Assembly: GCA_013298075.1 (NCBI GenBank)
Contig: JAAFJG010000018.1
Location: 1-64,000, forward strand
Length of the DNA stretch: 64,000 nucleotides
Direction of reading: 5' to 3'
Source of the DNA: Cytophagales bacterium
GTDB lineage: Bacteria > Bacteroidota > Bacteroidia > Cytophagales > Microscillaceae
Shown here: positions 17,137-24,856 of the stretch, piece by piece
Layout of the letters: each line of letters begins with the position of its first letter
How positions within the stretch are numbered: position 1 is the first letter of the stretch
Translations under genes and position numbers: made by a program
The notes under the pieces: generated by a model
Told to the model about the DNA's origin: nothing
Database searches by the model: none
What the model saw: the letters and a program-made list of their open reading frames with translations, nothing else

Positions 17137-18036
17137 ATGTATTCTGTTAAAAAAATATTTCTTATTCTATTGATTTTCAATCTATTCACATTTGTATATG
17201 CCCAAAAAAAGCAAGAAAAGTATGTAGTAGTGATAGATGCAGGGCATGGCGGAACTGACCCCGGAAAACCCAAAGGAAAGGTTAATTTAGCACACGAAAA
17301 AGACCTTAATCTCGAAATTTCTTTTAAAATTGGTAAATATATCAAACAAAATATGCCTAATGTTGATGTGTATTATACGCGCAGCATCGACCAATTTGTT
17401 TCTTTGCAAGATAGAGTAGAATTAGCCAACAAAAAAGACGCAGATTTATTGATAAGTGTGCATTGTAATTCGAATAAAAATGCGTCTATTCACGGAGTTG
17501 AGGCACATATTTATAATTTATCTATGCCCGCCAGCAAAAAAATTGCTAATTTGGTACTCGATGAACTACAAAAAGGAGCAAAAAGAAAATCGAGAGGTGT
17601 GGTAGATGCCAAAATGAGAGGGCGAAATTTATACGTTACACAATACGCAAATATGCCTTCTGTGTTGATTGAATTTGGATATATGAGCAATCAAAATGAA
17701 GAAAAATATTTGAATAATGATGAAAATCAAAATATTTTAGCGTCTGCTGTTTATCGTGGTGTCAAAAAATATTTTCAAAATGCTGCCCCCTCAGAAAATC
17801 GTTCTAAATATTATCGTGTGCAACTATTGGCAACCAATAAATTATTATCATCAGAAGCAAAAATTTTTGAAGATTTAGAAATTAAAGTCGATATTTATGA
17901 AAATCCTGAGAATACAAAGGCAAAATATAAATATGTAGTTGGGCGTGAATATGACCTCGAGAGAGCCGAAGCATTGGCAAAAAAAGTAGCAGAATTAGGT
18001 TTTAAAAACGCTTTTGTTGTTAAAATTGAAGAGTAA
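17137..18036 (+). CDS. N-acetylmuramoyl-L-alanine amidase (Amidase_3) with C-terminal SPOR-like domain
   Basis: The enzyme cleaves the bond between MurNAc and the stem peptide of peptidoglycan, acting in the periplasm. The 299-residue protein has a signal peptide (residues 1-22, ending FVYAQ). The zinc amidase domain (about 30-215) shows VVVIDAGHGGTDPG with the first His ligand, a later Glu-bearing stretch, LLISVHCNSN with the second His, and the catalytic VLIEFGYMSN. Residues about 225-298 (YYRVQLLATNK...) resemble a SPOR-like repeat that binds denuded glycan and localises proteins to the septum. That part is inferred from pattern. It is transcribed alone. Confidence 0.9.
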   Translation: MYSVKKIFLILLIFNLFTFVYAQKKQEKYVVVIDAGHGGTDPGKPKGKVNLAHEKDLNLEISFKIGKYIKQNMPNVDVYYTRSIDQFVSLQDRVELANKKDADLLISVHCNSNKNASIHGVEAHIYNLSMPASKKIANLVLDELQKGAKRKSRGVVDAKMRGRNLYVTQYANMPSVLIEFGYMSNQNEEKYLNNDENQNILASAVYRGVKKYFQNAAPSENRSKYYRVQLLATNKLLSSEAKIFEDLEIKVDIYENPENTKAKYKYVVGREYDLERAEALAKKVAELGFKNAFVVKIEE

Positions 18037-18052
18037 ATGACATTTTTTTTAA

Positions 18053-18269
18053 GTTATTTTGATTTTTGGAAAATTTGTGCAGATAATGAAAATGTATTTT
18101 TTGAATTGCCTCCAGATTTATCTGGAGGTTAATATAAAATTCAATTCTTGGCTTTAGCCGAAATTTTTATGTTTATTAAATGGATATTTTTCTGTATTTT
18201 TTAAATAAAAGGCTACTTATATATAGACCAGAATTAATTCCGTAATAATTTCCTAAGAATCGTCATTTT
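18053..18269. repeat. MITE-like repeat family E, copy E1 with 8-bp target duplication
   Basis: The element spans 18061-18261 (201 bp). It is flanked by GTTATTTT (18053-18060) and GTCATTTT (18262-18269), an 8-bp duplication with one change. Its right end, read inward, is GATTCTTAGGAAATTATTAC. The inside carries the palindrome CCTCCAGATTTATCTGGAGG (18109-18128) and a TTGGCTTTAGCCGA stem. It aligns over its whole length with the copies at 24463-24673 and 35544-35749. Confidence 0.8.
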
Positions 18270-18303
18270 TTTATGCTAATTTTTTTAAACCAAATAATTG
18301 CAC

Positions 18304-18311
18304 TATATTTG
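18304..18311 (+). promoter_or_regulatory. -7 promoter element of the DUF1573 gene at 18354
   Basis: TATATTTG fits TAnnTTTG and lies 43 bp before the ATG at 18354. It makes the longer frame starting at 18273 unlikely. Confidence 0.5.
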
Positions 18312-18353
18312 CACAAAAATTATAAACAACATCACAAAAACATTTTTTACACA

Positions 18354-18779
18354 ATGAAAATTTTAATTTTTAATATTTTATTATTTTGTTCTTTGCAAAT
18401 ATTGGCACAAAATAAAGCCGAAACATTGGCAATGGAAACCAACGAATTACACGGAAAATTGGCTTTTGTAGATAGAACTTATAACTTTGGAAAAATTCGA
18501 AAAGGCGAAAAAGTTACTACTTCTTTTTATTACAAAAATACAGGCTCAAAACCTATTCATATATTACAAGTTCAAACTTCTTGCGGTTGCACTATCACAG
18601 AATGGAGCAAAAAAACAATAGAAGTAGGAAAAACAGGCGAAATTTCTGTTACTTTTGATTCAAATGAAAAGGAAGATATTATCGGACAACAAAATAAAGT
18701 AATTTTAGTGATTTCAAATGCTTCAAATAAAGAAGAAAAACTAACTTTGCAAGGCGAAGTTCAAAAAATTGGAAACTAA
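18354..18779 (+). CDS. Secreted DUF1573 domain protein
   Basis: The start at 18354 (MKILIFNILLFCSLQILAQ) gives a clear signal peptide and 141 residues. The longer frame from 18273 would begin before the promoter. The rest is a single DUF1573 immunoglobulin-like domain with the family hallmarks: a TYNFGKIRKGE opening, FYYKNTGSKPIHI and the SCGCT motif near residue 80. Its cellular role is not established. The dcd gene follows after 30 bp on the same strand and may be co-transcribed. A second DUF1573 gene lies at 50076. Confidence 0.85.
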   Translation: MKILIFNILLFCSLQILAQNKAETLAMETNELHGKLAFVDRTYNFGKIRKGEKVTTSFYYKNTGSKPIHILQVQTSCGCTITEWSKKTIEVGKTGEISVTFDSNEKEDIIGQQNKVILVISNASNKEEKLTLQGEVQKIGN

Positions 18780-18809
18780 AATCCAGCAAAATAATCGTAT
18801 AAATAAAAA

Positions 18810-19331
18810 ATGATACTTTCAGGCTTAGAAATAGAAAAAAGATTAGGAACAGAAATTATTATCGAACCTTTTGATAAAAATAGATTAAATCCTAATAGTT
18901 ATAATTTGCGTTTGCATAATAAATTATTGCGTTATAAAAATCCAATTTTGGATATGAAAACTCCTCACGAAACAGAGGAAATTATCATAGAAGAAGATGG
19001 TTTTCTGTTGCAACCCAACGAATTATATTTGGGAAGAACAGTCGAATATACAGAATCTCACGCCTGCGTACCGATGCTCGAAGGCAGAAGTTCGGTGGGA
19101 AGATTGGGGCTTTTTATTCATATTACAGCTGGTTTTGGTGATGTTGGTTTTTGTGGATATTGGACATTGGAAATTTTTTGTATCAAACCAATTCGAGTGT
19201 ATCCAAATGTAGAAATTTGTCAAGTATATTATCACGACATCAAAGGCGAATACGAAAAATATCAGAGCAATAAATATCAACATAATCAAGATGTGCAACC
19301 AAGTATGTTGTATAAAGATTTTATAAAATAA
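18810..19331 (+). CDS. dcd: dCTP deaminase
   Basis: Dcd deaminates dCTP to dUTP, feeding dTMP synthesis. The 173-residue protein begins MILSGLEIEKRLG and has the trimeric dUTPase-like core with EGRSSVGRLGLFIH (about residues 91-104) and AGFGDVGFCGYWTLEI (about 107-122), which carries the catalytic Glu. Length and motifs are normal. It lies between the DUF1573 and DUF4230 genes with gaps of 30 and 19 bp, suggesting a three-gene transcript. Confidence 0.93.
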   Translation: MILSGLEIEKRLGTEIIIEPFDKNRLNPNSYNLRLHNKLLRYKNPILDMKTPHETEEIIIEEDGFLLQPNELYLGRTVEYTESHACVPMLEGRSSVGRLGLFIHITAGFGDVGFCGYWTLEIFCIKPIRVYPNVEICQVYYHDIKGEYEKYQSNKYQHNQDVQPSMLYKDFIK

Positions 19332-19350
19332 ACATAAAAAATATAAAAAT

Positions 19351-19929
19351 ATGCGTTCAATTACTTCTCTGATTGTTTTATTGGTATTAATTGTGTTGGC
19401 TTATATTCTTTATATGGTCAATGGATTTGGTTTTGCGTCTTGGGGAAAGCCACAAATTATTCATAATCATAACATTGTTTTAGAAAAAATAGAACAATTA
19501 GGGAGATTAGAATTAGTCAAATATAAATTTAAAGATATTTATGATTATGTTGAAAAAGGGTATTTGGCAAACGAAACTGTCGGAATTATTGTGAGTGCAG
19601 AAGCGGTTGGTTGTATTGATTTGAAAAAAATAAAAATGCAAGATATTCAACCCAAAGGAAGTGATAGTTTATTGATTACTTTGCCCAAACCTGAATTATG
19701 TTATTGGAAAATAAATCAACAAGAAACACGCATTTATAATAGTTTTCATATTCGAATGAACTCAGCAAGTTTGTATGGACAAGCGTATAAAGAAGCGGAA
19801 AATTTTATCGAAAAAACAGCCCGAAAATCTGATATTCTTGATAAAACAAAAGCAAGTGCAGAACAATTATTAAAACCTTTATTGCAAGAAATTTCACAAA
19901 AAAAAGTGGTTTTTTTGTATGCAAAATGA
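19351..19929 (+). CDS. DUF4230 domain protein
   Basis: The 192-residue protein has an N-terminal membrane anchor (residues 4-24, SLIVLLVLIVLAYILYMVNG). A DUF4230-type extracytoplasmic domain follows (VLEKIEQLGRLELVKYKFKD, then VGIIVSAEAVGCIDL). The family is common in Bacteroidetes and Firmicutes, and its function is unknown. It is 19 bp downstream of dcd. Confidence 0.82.
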   Translation: MRSITSLIVLLVLIVLAYILYMVNGFGFASWGKPQIIHNHNIVLEKIEQLGRLELVKYKFKDIYDYVEKGYLANETVGIIVSAEAVGCIDLKKIKMQDIQPKGSDSLLITLPKPELCYWKINQQETRIYNSFHIRMNSASLYGQAYKEAENFIEKTARKSDILDKTKASAEQLLKPLLQEISQKKVVFLYAK

Positions 19930-19939
19930 TAAATAAATA

Positions 19940-20130
19940 GGTCTATAAAATGATTGTGAAACTAATTTTAGTATGAGTAGCCATTGATTTTGGAATAAAA
20001 AATAAATTAAAAAAATATAAAAATTTTGGATAGATCAAAGTATTAAATTTTATACATCCTCCAGATAAATCTGGAGGCAATTCAAAAAACACGTTTGAAA
20101 AAAAAATCCTACACAAATTGACTAAGAGCC
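19940..20130. repeat. MITE-like repeat family E, degenerate copy E2
   Basis: This copy keeps the 20-bp palindrome CCTCCAGATAAATCTGGAGG (20058-20077) with flanking CAATTCAAAAAACA. The right end, read inward, is GGCTCTTAGTCAATTTGTG and the left end GGTCTATAAAATGATTGTG. The inner TTGGCT stem is lost. No matching 8-bp duplication remains, which suggests an older insertion. Confidence 0.6.
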
Positions 20131-20330
20131 AAATTTATTCCCTAAAAAAGTATCTATTTTTTCAAATCTTTTTTTTGTTTTATAAACATATTTATTCTGT
20201 ATTAAAAATAAAAAAATGTCAAATATTCAATTTTCTTTTCCAAATATACAAAAAAATATAAAAAATATAAAATTAAGATTGATTTATATCAAAAAACGTA
20301 AAAAAATTTTTAAACGAATTTTTTTTTTAC

Positions 20331-20338
20331 TAATTTTG
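20331..20338 (+). promoter_or_regulatory. -7 promoter element of pyrH-frr
   Basis: TAATTTTG lies 38 bp before the ATG at 20376. Confidence 0.5.
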
Positions 20339-20375
20339 CAAAATTTTTAATTACAATTTGATTTTTCTCTCTCAA

Positions 20376-21080
20376 ATGAAATATAAACGTATCCTTCTAA
20401 AATTAAGTGGCGAGTCTTTACAAGGTGAAAAATCTTATGGACTTGATGCAAAAGTATTGCAACAATATGCCCAAGAAATAAAAAAAGTATCAGAAAGTGG
20501 TATTCAAGTGGCTGTCGTGATTGGTGGTGGAAATATTTTTAGGGGAGCGCAAACCGTTGGAAGTAATATAGATAGAGTGCAAGGCGATTATATGGGTATG
20601 TTAGCCACACTTATTAATGCGATGGCATTGCAAAGTACCTTAGAAAAAATTGGCGTTTTTACCCGATTGATGTCTGGAATAAAAATGGAACAAGTTTGTG
20701 AGCCATTTATTAAACGTAGAGCCGTTAGACATTTAGAAAAAGGACGTGTGGTAATATTTGGAGCAGGAATTGGAAGCCCTTATTTTACAACTGATTCAGC
20801 AGCAAGTTTAAGAGCGATTGAAATTGAGGCTGATGTAGTTTTGAAAGGCACAAGAGTTGATGGCGTTTATACTGCAGATCCTGAAAAATTTGATGATGCC
20901 GAAAAATTTACCAATATTTCTTTCCAAGAAGTATATGAAAGAGGTTTAAATGTAATGGATATGACTGCCTTCACCCTTTGTAGAGAAAACAATTTACCGA
21001 TTATTGTTTTTGATATGAATAGCGAAGGCAATTTATTAAGAGTGGTGGCGGGCGAAGAAGTCGGAACTTTGGTGCATTAA
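20376..21080 (+). CDS. pyrH: UMP kinase
   Basis: PyrH phosphorylates UMP to UDP in pyrimidine biosynthesis. The start is the ATG at 20376 ([15 protein letters not shown]), giving 234 residues. An in-frame TTG at 20358 is less likely. Amino-acid-kinase motifs are present: KLSGE near residue 9, [11 protein letters not shown] near 47, and [21 protein letters not shown] near 158-178. frr follows after 45 bp, the usual bacterial pairing. Confidence 0.95.
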   Translation: MKYKRILLKLSGESLQGEKSYGLDAKVLQQYAQEIKKVSESGIQVAVVIGGGNIFRGAQTVGSNIDRVQGDYMGMLATLINAMALQSTLEKIGVFTRLMSGIKMEQVCEPFIKRRAVRHLEKGRVVIFGAGIGSPYFTTDSAASLRAIEIEADVVLKGTRVDGVYTADPEKFDDAEKFTNISFQEVYERGLNVMDMTAFTLCRENNLPIIVFDMNSEGNLLRVVAGEEVGTLVH

Positions 21081-21125
21081 AATATACATAAAAGTCAAAA
21101 ATAAACTAAATATTAAAACAAAAAA

Positions 21126-21689
21126 ATGGAAGAAGAAATTAAAATGTACCTTGATGAAGCACGCGAATTGATGGAAAAAGCAGTGCAACATACACAACGT
21201 GAATTTACAAAAATTCGTGCAGGAAAAGCAAGCCCTGAAATGTTAAACGGAATTATGGTCGATTATTATGGCGTAATGACTCCTATCGGACAAGTGGCAG
21301 GTATCAACACGCCTGATGCGCGTACTATTGCTTTGAAACCTTTTGAAAAATCAATGATTGGTAAAATTGAAAAAGCAATTAAAGATAGTGATTTAGGTAT
21401 TCAGCCCAATAATGATGGTGAATTGATACGTCTTTCTATGCCACCTTTGACAGAAGAACGCAGACAAAAATTGGTAAAACAAGTAAAACAAGAAGGTGAA
21501 GCGGGAAAAGTAAGCGTTAGAAATATCAGAAAAGACATCAACAGCTCACTCAAAGAGTTACAAAAAGATGGTGCTTCTGAAGATTCTATCAAAAAAGCAG
21601 AGGAAAAAGTACAAAAATTTACCGATGAATTTATCGTAAAAGTTGATGAAATTGTTGGTAAAAAAGAAAATGAATTGATGACTGTATAA
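21126..21689 (+). CDS. frr: Ribosome recycling factor
   Basis: RRF splits post-termination ribosomes together with EF-G. The 187-residue length is typical. The helical domain contains REFTKIRAGKASPEML (about 26-41), and the C-terminal helix pair includes VSVRNIRKDINSSLKEL. The ATG at 21126 is used. A second ATG six codons later would also fit. It probably shares a transcript with pyrH. Confidence 0.95.
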   Translation: MEEEIKMYLDEARELMEKAVQHTQREFTKIRAGKASPEMLNGIMVDYYGVMTPIGQVAGINTPDARTIALKPFEKSMIGKIEKAIKDSDLGIQPNNDGELIRLSMPPLTEERRQKLVKQVKQEGEAGKVSVRNIRKDINSSLKELQKDGASEDSIKKAEEKVQKFTDEFIVKVDEIVGKKENELMTV

Positions 21690-21993
21690 GCTAAATTTTT
21701 TTAGATACAGCAAAAATTTCGTCTATATTACAAAAACAATTTTTATCAAGTCTATAAACAAAACTTCATAAAAATTGTTTTTGATTTAAGTCATAGATTT
21801 TTTAAAATGACAGGAATTTTAGCACGCGGATAACGCGGATTTAGCGGATTAAAACGGATTTTCTTCTTTTTTCCGAATTTTTAGTGTTTTTTATTAATTT
21901 TTGTTTTCTATTTTAAAAACTCTAATAATCAAAGTTTATTTATCTTTTAAATAATTCTTTTTTTCTCTGAAAAATAAGAATTAAAATTACATT
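21690..21993. other. Intergenic region between frr and comM
   Basis: The 304-bp gap holds the reversed family D repeat at 21815-21905. No clear terminator or TAnnTTTG promoter for comM is visible. Confidence 0.45.
21815..21905 (-). repeat. Family D intergenic repeat, reversed and diverged copy
   Basis: Read on the minus strand it contains AATCCGCTAAATCCGCGTTA followed by TCCGCGTGCTAAAAT. This matches the 135-262 copy (AATCCGCTAAATCCGTGTTA), including the A-rich upstream part. It carries no insertion. Confidence 0.65.
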
Positions 21994-23535
21994 ATGTTGG
22001 CAAAAGTTTTTGGAAGTTCTTTTTTTGGGGTCAATGCTTCTGTGGTAACTATCGAAGTAAATGTTACGCAAGGAACAGGTTTTTTTATTGTCGGATTGGC
22101 AGATGGAGCAGTAAAAGAAAGCCAACACAGAGTAGAAATGGCTATCAAACATTTAGGATTTCCTTATCCTCGAACGCATATTGTAGTCAATTTAGCGCCC
22201 GCAGATGTACGCAAAGAAGGTGCAGCTTATGATTTGCCAATTGCTTTGGGAATTTTAGCTTCGCAAGGAATTATTCCGCAAGAAAGTTTAGAAAAATATA
22301 TTATTTTAGGAGAATTGGCTTTAGATGGCGAATTAAGACCTATCAAAGGCATTTTACCGATTGCTATTGAAGCCAGAAAAAAACAATTCAAAGGATTTAT
22401 ATTACCTGAAGCCAATGCTGATGAAGCGGCTATTGTCAATAGTTTAGACGTAATTCCTGTTACAAATTTATTGGAAGCGGTAGATTTTTTGAATGGAAAA
22501 TTACCCATTACGCCCAAAGAAAGTAAAACAAGAGAAATATTTGCAGACGCTCAAAACGAATATGATGTAGATTTTTCACAAGTGCAAGGACAAGAAAGTA
22601 TGAAACGTGCTTTGGAAATTGCAGCAGCAGGCGGACATAATGTGATTATGATAGGTCCTCCGGGCGCAGGAAAAACAATGCTTGCGAAACGTTTGCCTAC
22701 TATTTTGCCACCTTTGAGTTTGCAAGAAGCATTAGAAACGACCAAAATTCATTCGGTAGCAGGGAAATTACCCGCTCATTCTTCTTTGATTGCGAGCAGA
22801 CCTTTTCGCTCTCCGCATCATACCATTAGTGATGTGGCGTTGGTAGGTGGCGGACAGATTCCACAACCGGGCGAAATTTCTTTGGCTCATAATGGTGTTT
22901 TGTTTTTAGATGAACTGCCTGAGTTTAAAAGAACAGTGTTAGAAGTAATGCGACAACCTTTGGAAGACCGAAAAGTTAATATTGCCCGTGCAAAAATTTC
23001 TGTAGATTTTCCTGCTAATTTTATGTTGATTGCCAGTATGAATCCTTGTCCTTGTGGCTATTATTCTCATCCTGAAAAAGATTGTGTTTGTCAGGCAGGC
23101 GTTGTTCAAAAATATTTGAATAAAATTAGCGGACCTTTATTAGATAGAATCGATTTACATGTACAAGTTACGCCTATTTCTTTTGATGAAATGACGGCAA
23201 ATCGCAAAAATGAAACGAGCCAACAAATCAGAGAAAGAGTTATCAAAGCAAGAGATATTCAATTAGAAAGGTTTAAAGATTATGAAGGAGTATATTCGAA
23301 TGCTATGATGCCTTCGGCTATGGTGAAAGAAGTTTGTGTAATTAGTTCGGCTGGAAAAACTTTATTAAAAACGGCTATGGAAAGATTAGGACTTTCAGCA
23401 CGTGCATACGATAGAATTTTGAGAGTAGCACGCACTATTGCAGATTTGGGTGCAAGCCACGAAATTAAAACTGAACATATTGCAGAGGCAATACAATATA
23501 GAAGTTTGGATAGAGATAATTGGGGGCAGAAATAA
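21994..23535 (+). CDS. comM: YifB/ComM family Mg-chelatase-like AAA+ ATPase
   Basis: ComM is a hexameric helicase that promotes branch migration during natural transformation in other bacteria. The 513-residue protein has an N-terminal Lon-protease-like (ChlI) domain (about 1-170). The AAA+ core has Walker A GPPGAGKT (about 222-229), Walker B-like LFLDELPEF (about 304-312) and a Cys-rich CPCGYYSHPEKDCVC insert, followed by the C-terminal Mg-chelatase domain. Length is standard. The neighbour ccsA begins 30 bp later but is functionally unrelated. Confidence 0.93.
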   Translation: MLAKVFGSSFFGVNASVVTIEVNVTQGTGFFIVGLADGAVKESQHRVEMAIKHLGFPYPRTHIVVNLAPADVRKEGAAYDLPIALGILASQGIIPQESLEKYIILGELALDGELRPIKGILPIAIEARKKQFKGFILPEANADEAAIVNSLDVIPVTNLLEAVDFLNGKLPITPKESKTREIFADAQNEYDVDFSQVQGQESMKRALEIAAAGGHNVIMIGPPGAGKTMLAKRLPTILPPLSLQEALETTKIHSVAGKLPAHSSLIASRPFRSPHHTISDVALVGGGQIPQPGEISLAHNGVLFLDELPEFKRTVLEVMRQPLEDRKVNIARAKISVDFPANFMLIASMNPCPCGYYSHPEKDCVCQAGVVQKYLNKISGPLLDRIDLHVQVTPISFDEMTANRKNETSQQIRERVIKARDIQLERFKDYEGVYSNAMMPSAMVKEVCVISSAGKTLLKTAMERLGLSARAYDRILRVARTIADLGASHEIKTEHIAEAIQYRSLDRDNWGQK

Positions 23536-23565
23536 AATAGATTAAAAACTAAAAACTAAATCAAA

Positions 23566-24225
23566 ATGAAAAAAAATTGGTGGAAAATATTGACCGTAAT
23601 TTTATTAGTTTATACACTTATTATTGGTTTTTTGGGCGAAGTTCCAAGAATGCCAATTTTAAATGAAAGCATTAGAAATTTATTTTTTCATGTACCTATG
23701 TGGTTTGGAATGATAATTATTTTAACTACCTCAGTCTATCATTCTGTTTTATATTTGAATCATCAGAAAGAAAAAAATGATTTTTATGCGGTAGAAAGTG
23801 TAAATATTGGCATATTATTTGGATTTTTAGGATTAGTAACAGGAATGATTTGGGCAAAACCTACTTGGGGACAATATTGGAGTGGAGACCCCAAACAAAA
23901 TGCGTCTGCCATCGGATTATTGATGTATTTGGCGTATAGTGTTTTGCGTGGTTCGATAGCAGACGAACAAATGCGAGCAAAATTTTCGGCTGTTTATGCT
24001 ATTTTTGCTTTTGCTATTTTTATTCCTTTAATTTTTATTTTGCCACGCTTGACCGATTCTTTGCACCCCGGCAATGGTGGAAACCCTGGTTTTAATGTAT
24101 ATGACCAAGCCAAAAGTTTGAGATTAATTTTTTATCCTGCGGTGATTGGTTGGACTTTGTTAGGTTGGTGGTTGATTACGTTGCGTGTGCGTATGCGTAT
24201 TTGGGCAGTAAAAATGATTGAGTAA
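23566..24225 (+). CDS. CcsA/CcmC-type cytochrome c biogenesis heme-handling membrane protein
   Basis: The 219-residue protein has six predicted membrane segments and the tryptophan-rich heme-handling motif (WAKPTWGQYWSGDPKQNAS, about residues 99-117) between them. Conserved His residues are visible near 42 and 60. These proteins move heme to the periplasm for cytochrome c maturation. In Bacteroidetes this gene normally sits beside ccmB and ccmE homologues. Here comM precedes it and a repeat-filled gap follows, so it is isolated. CcmC and CcsA are hard to tell apart from this alone. Confidence 0.82.
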   Translation: MKKNWWKILTVILLVYTLIIGFLGEVPRMPILNESIRNLFFHVPMWFGMIIILTTSVYHSVLYLNHQKEKNDFYAVESVNIGILFGFLGLVTGMIWAKPTWGQYWSGDPKQNASAIGLLMYLAYSVLRGSIADEQMRAKFSAVYAIFAFAIFIPLIFILPRLTDSLHPGNGGNPGFNVYDQAKSLRLIFYPAVIGWTLLGWWLITLRVRMRIWAVKMIE

Positions 24226-24362
24226 TATACTGTTTATCATTTTTTTGTTTATTTGATTGATGTTTATTTGATTGATGTTCATTTGATTGATATTCATTTG
24301 GATTTTATTGGTTACAAATTTTATTGGTTCTCTGACAATTTTTCTAGAATCAGTAAGAAATA

Positions 24363-24452
24363 CTAAACTTCTCCATTGAGGTTGTTAATATCTTCTGTTA
24401 CAGCATGTAAGATATTGTTTTGGACATAGTTGGCAATATATTTTTGTACTTT
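24363..24452 (-). pseudogene. Possible 3' remnant of a lost gene
   Basis: On the minus strand an open frame reads KVQKYIANYVQNNILHAVTE followed by DINNLNGEV and a TAG stop. Its composition is like real protein, but it is only 29 codons long and lacks a start. It abuts the family E element at 24463. The parent family is not recognised, and this could be chance. Confidence 0.25.
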
Positions 24453-24462
24453 TCAGCGTTCT

Positions 24463-24673
24463 GGTTTATGGGAAATTATTGCGGAGCTAATTTTATTCTA
24501 TTATAAATAGCCATTTATTTTGAAAATATAGAAAAATATCAATTTGAAAAACATAGATATTGTTGGCTCAAGCCAACATTTGAGTTTTATATTATCCTCC
24601 AAATAAATCTGGAGGGAACTCAAAAAATATACTTCAATAAAAAATTATTTTCTGCACAAATTTCCTAAGAATC
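24463..24673. repeat. MITE-like repeat family E, copy E3
   Basis: Left end GGTTTATGGGAAATTATTGC; right end, read inward, GATTCTTAGGAAATTTGTGC. It contains the palindrome CCTCCAAATAAATCTGGAGG (24596-24615) and a TTGGCTCAAGCCAA stem (24563-24576). The orientation is opposite to E1 and E4. The flanking 8-mers do not match, so the target duplication is lost or the copy rearranged. Confidence 0.75.
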
Positions 24674-24756
24674 ATAATTTTTTGTAAAAATACCTTAAAA
24701 ACTAAACTAAAAAAAAATATTTTTGTTAAAAAATAATTTTAATACAAAAAAATAAC

Positions 24757-24764
24757 TACATTTG
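24757..24764 (+). promoter_or_regulatory. -7 promoter element of the giant secreted protein gene
   Basis: TACATTTG fits TAnnTTTG, about 90 bp before the ATG at 24857. Confidence 0.45.
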
Positions 24765-24856
24765 AATAGTTTTTAAAAAAATATCCTAATTTTTATTTAA
24801 AATCAATCATTTTCGTTAAAAAAATTATATTTATTATTGATATATCACAAAAAAAT

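Larger units (their letters stand above)
19930..20375. other. Intergenic region before pyrH
   Basis: This 446-bp gap contains the degenerate family E repeat (19940-20130) and the pyrH promoter. The remaining sequence is A/T-rich with no gene seen. Confidence 0.5.
24226..24856. other. Long intergenic region with short tandem repeats, a gene remnant and a family E repeat
   Basis: After ccsA there are three imperfect copies of a GTTYATTTGATTGAT unit (about 24247-24300). They are followed by a possible coding remnant on the minus strand (24363-24452), the family E copy (24463-24673) and the promoter of the giant gene. No intact gene is seen. Confidence 0.5.

Noticed and set aside
23566-24225. 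Considered as NuoH- or NrfD-like membrane protein
   Set aside because: The Trp-rich WGQYWSGDPK stretch and six-helix layout are those of CcsA/CcmC heme-handling proteins.
24241-24310. GTTTATTTGATTGAT-type short repeats considered as a CRISPR or iteron array
   Set aside because: There are only three imperfect adjacent units without spacers, so they are a simple tandem repeat. No replication gene is nearby.
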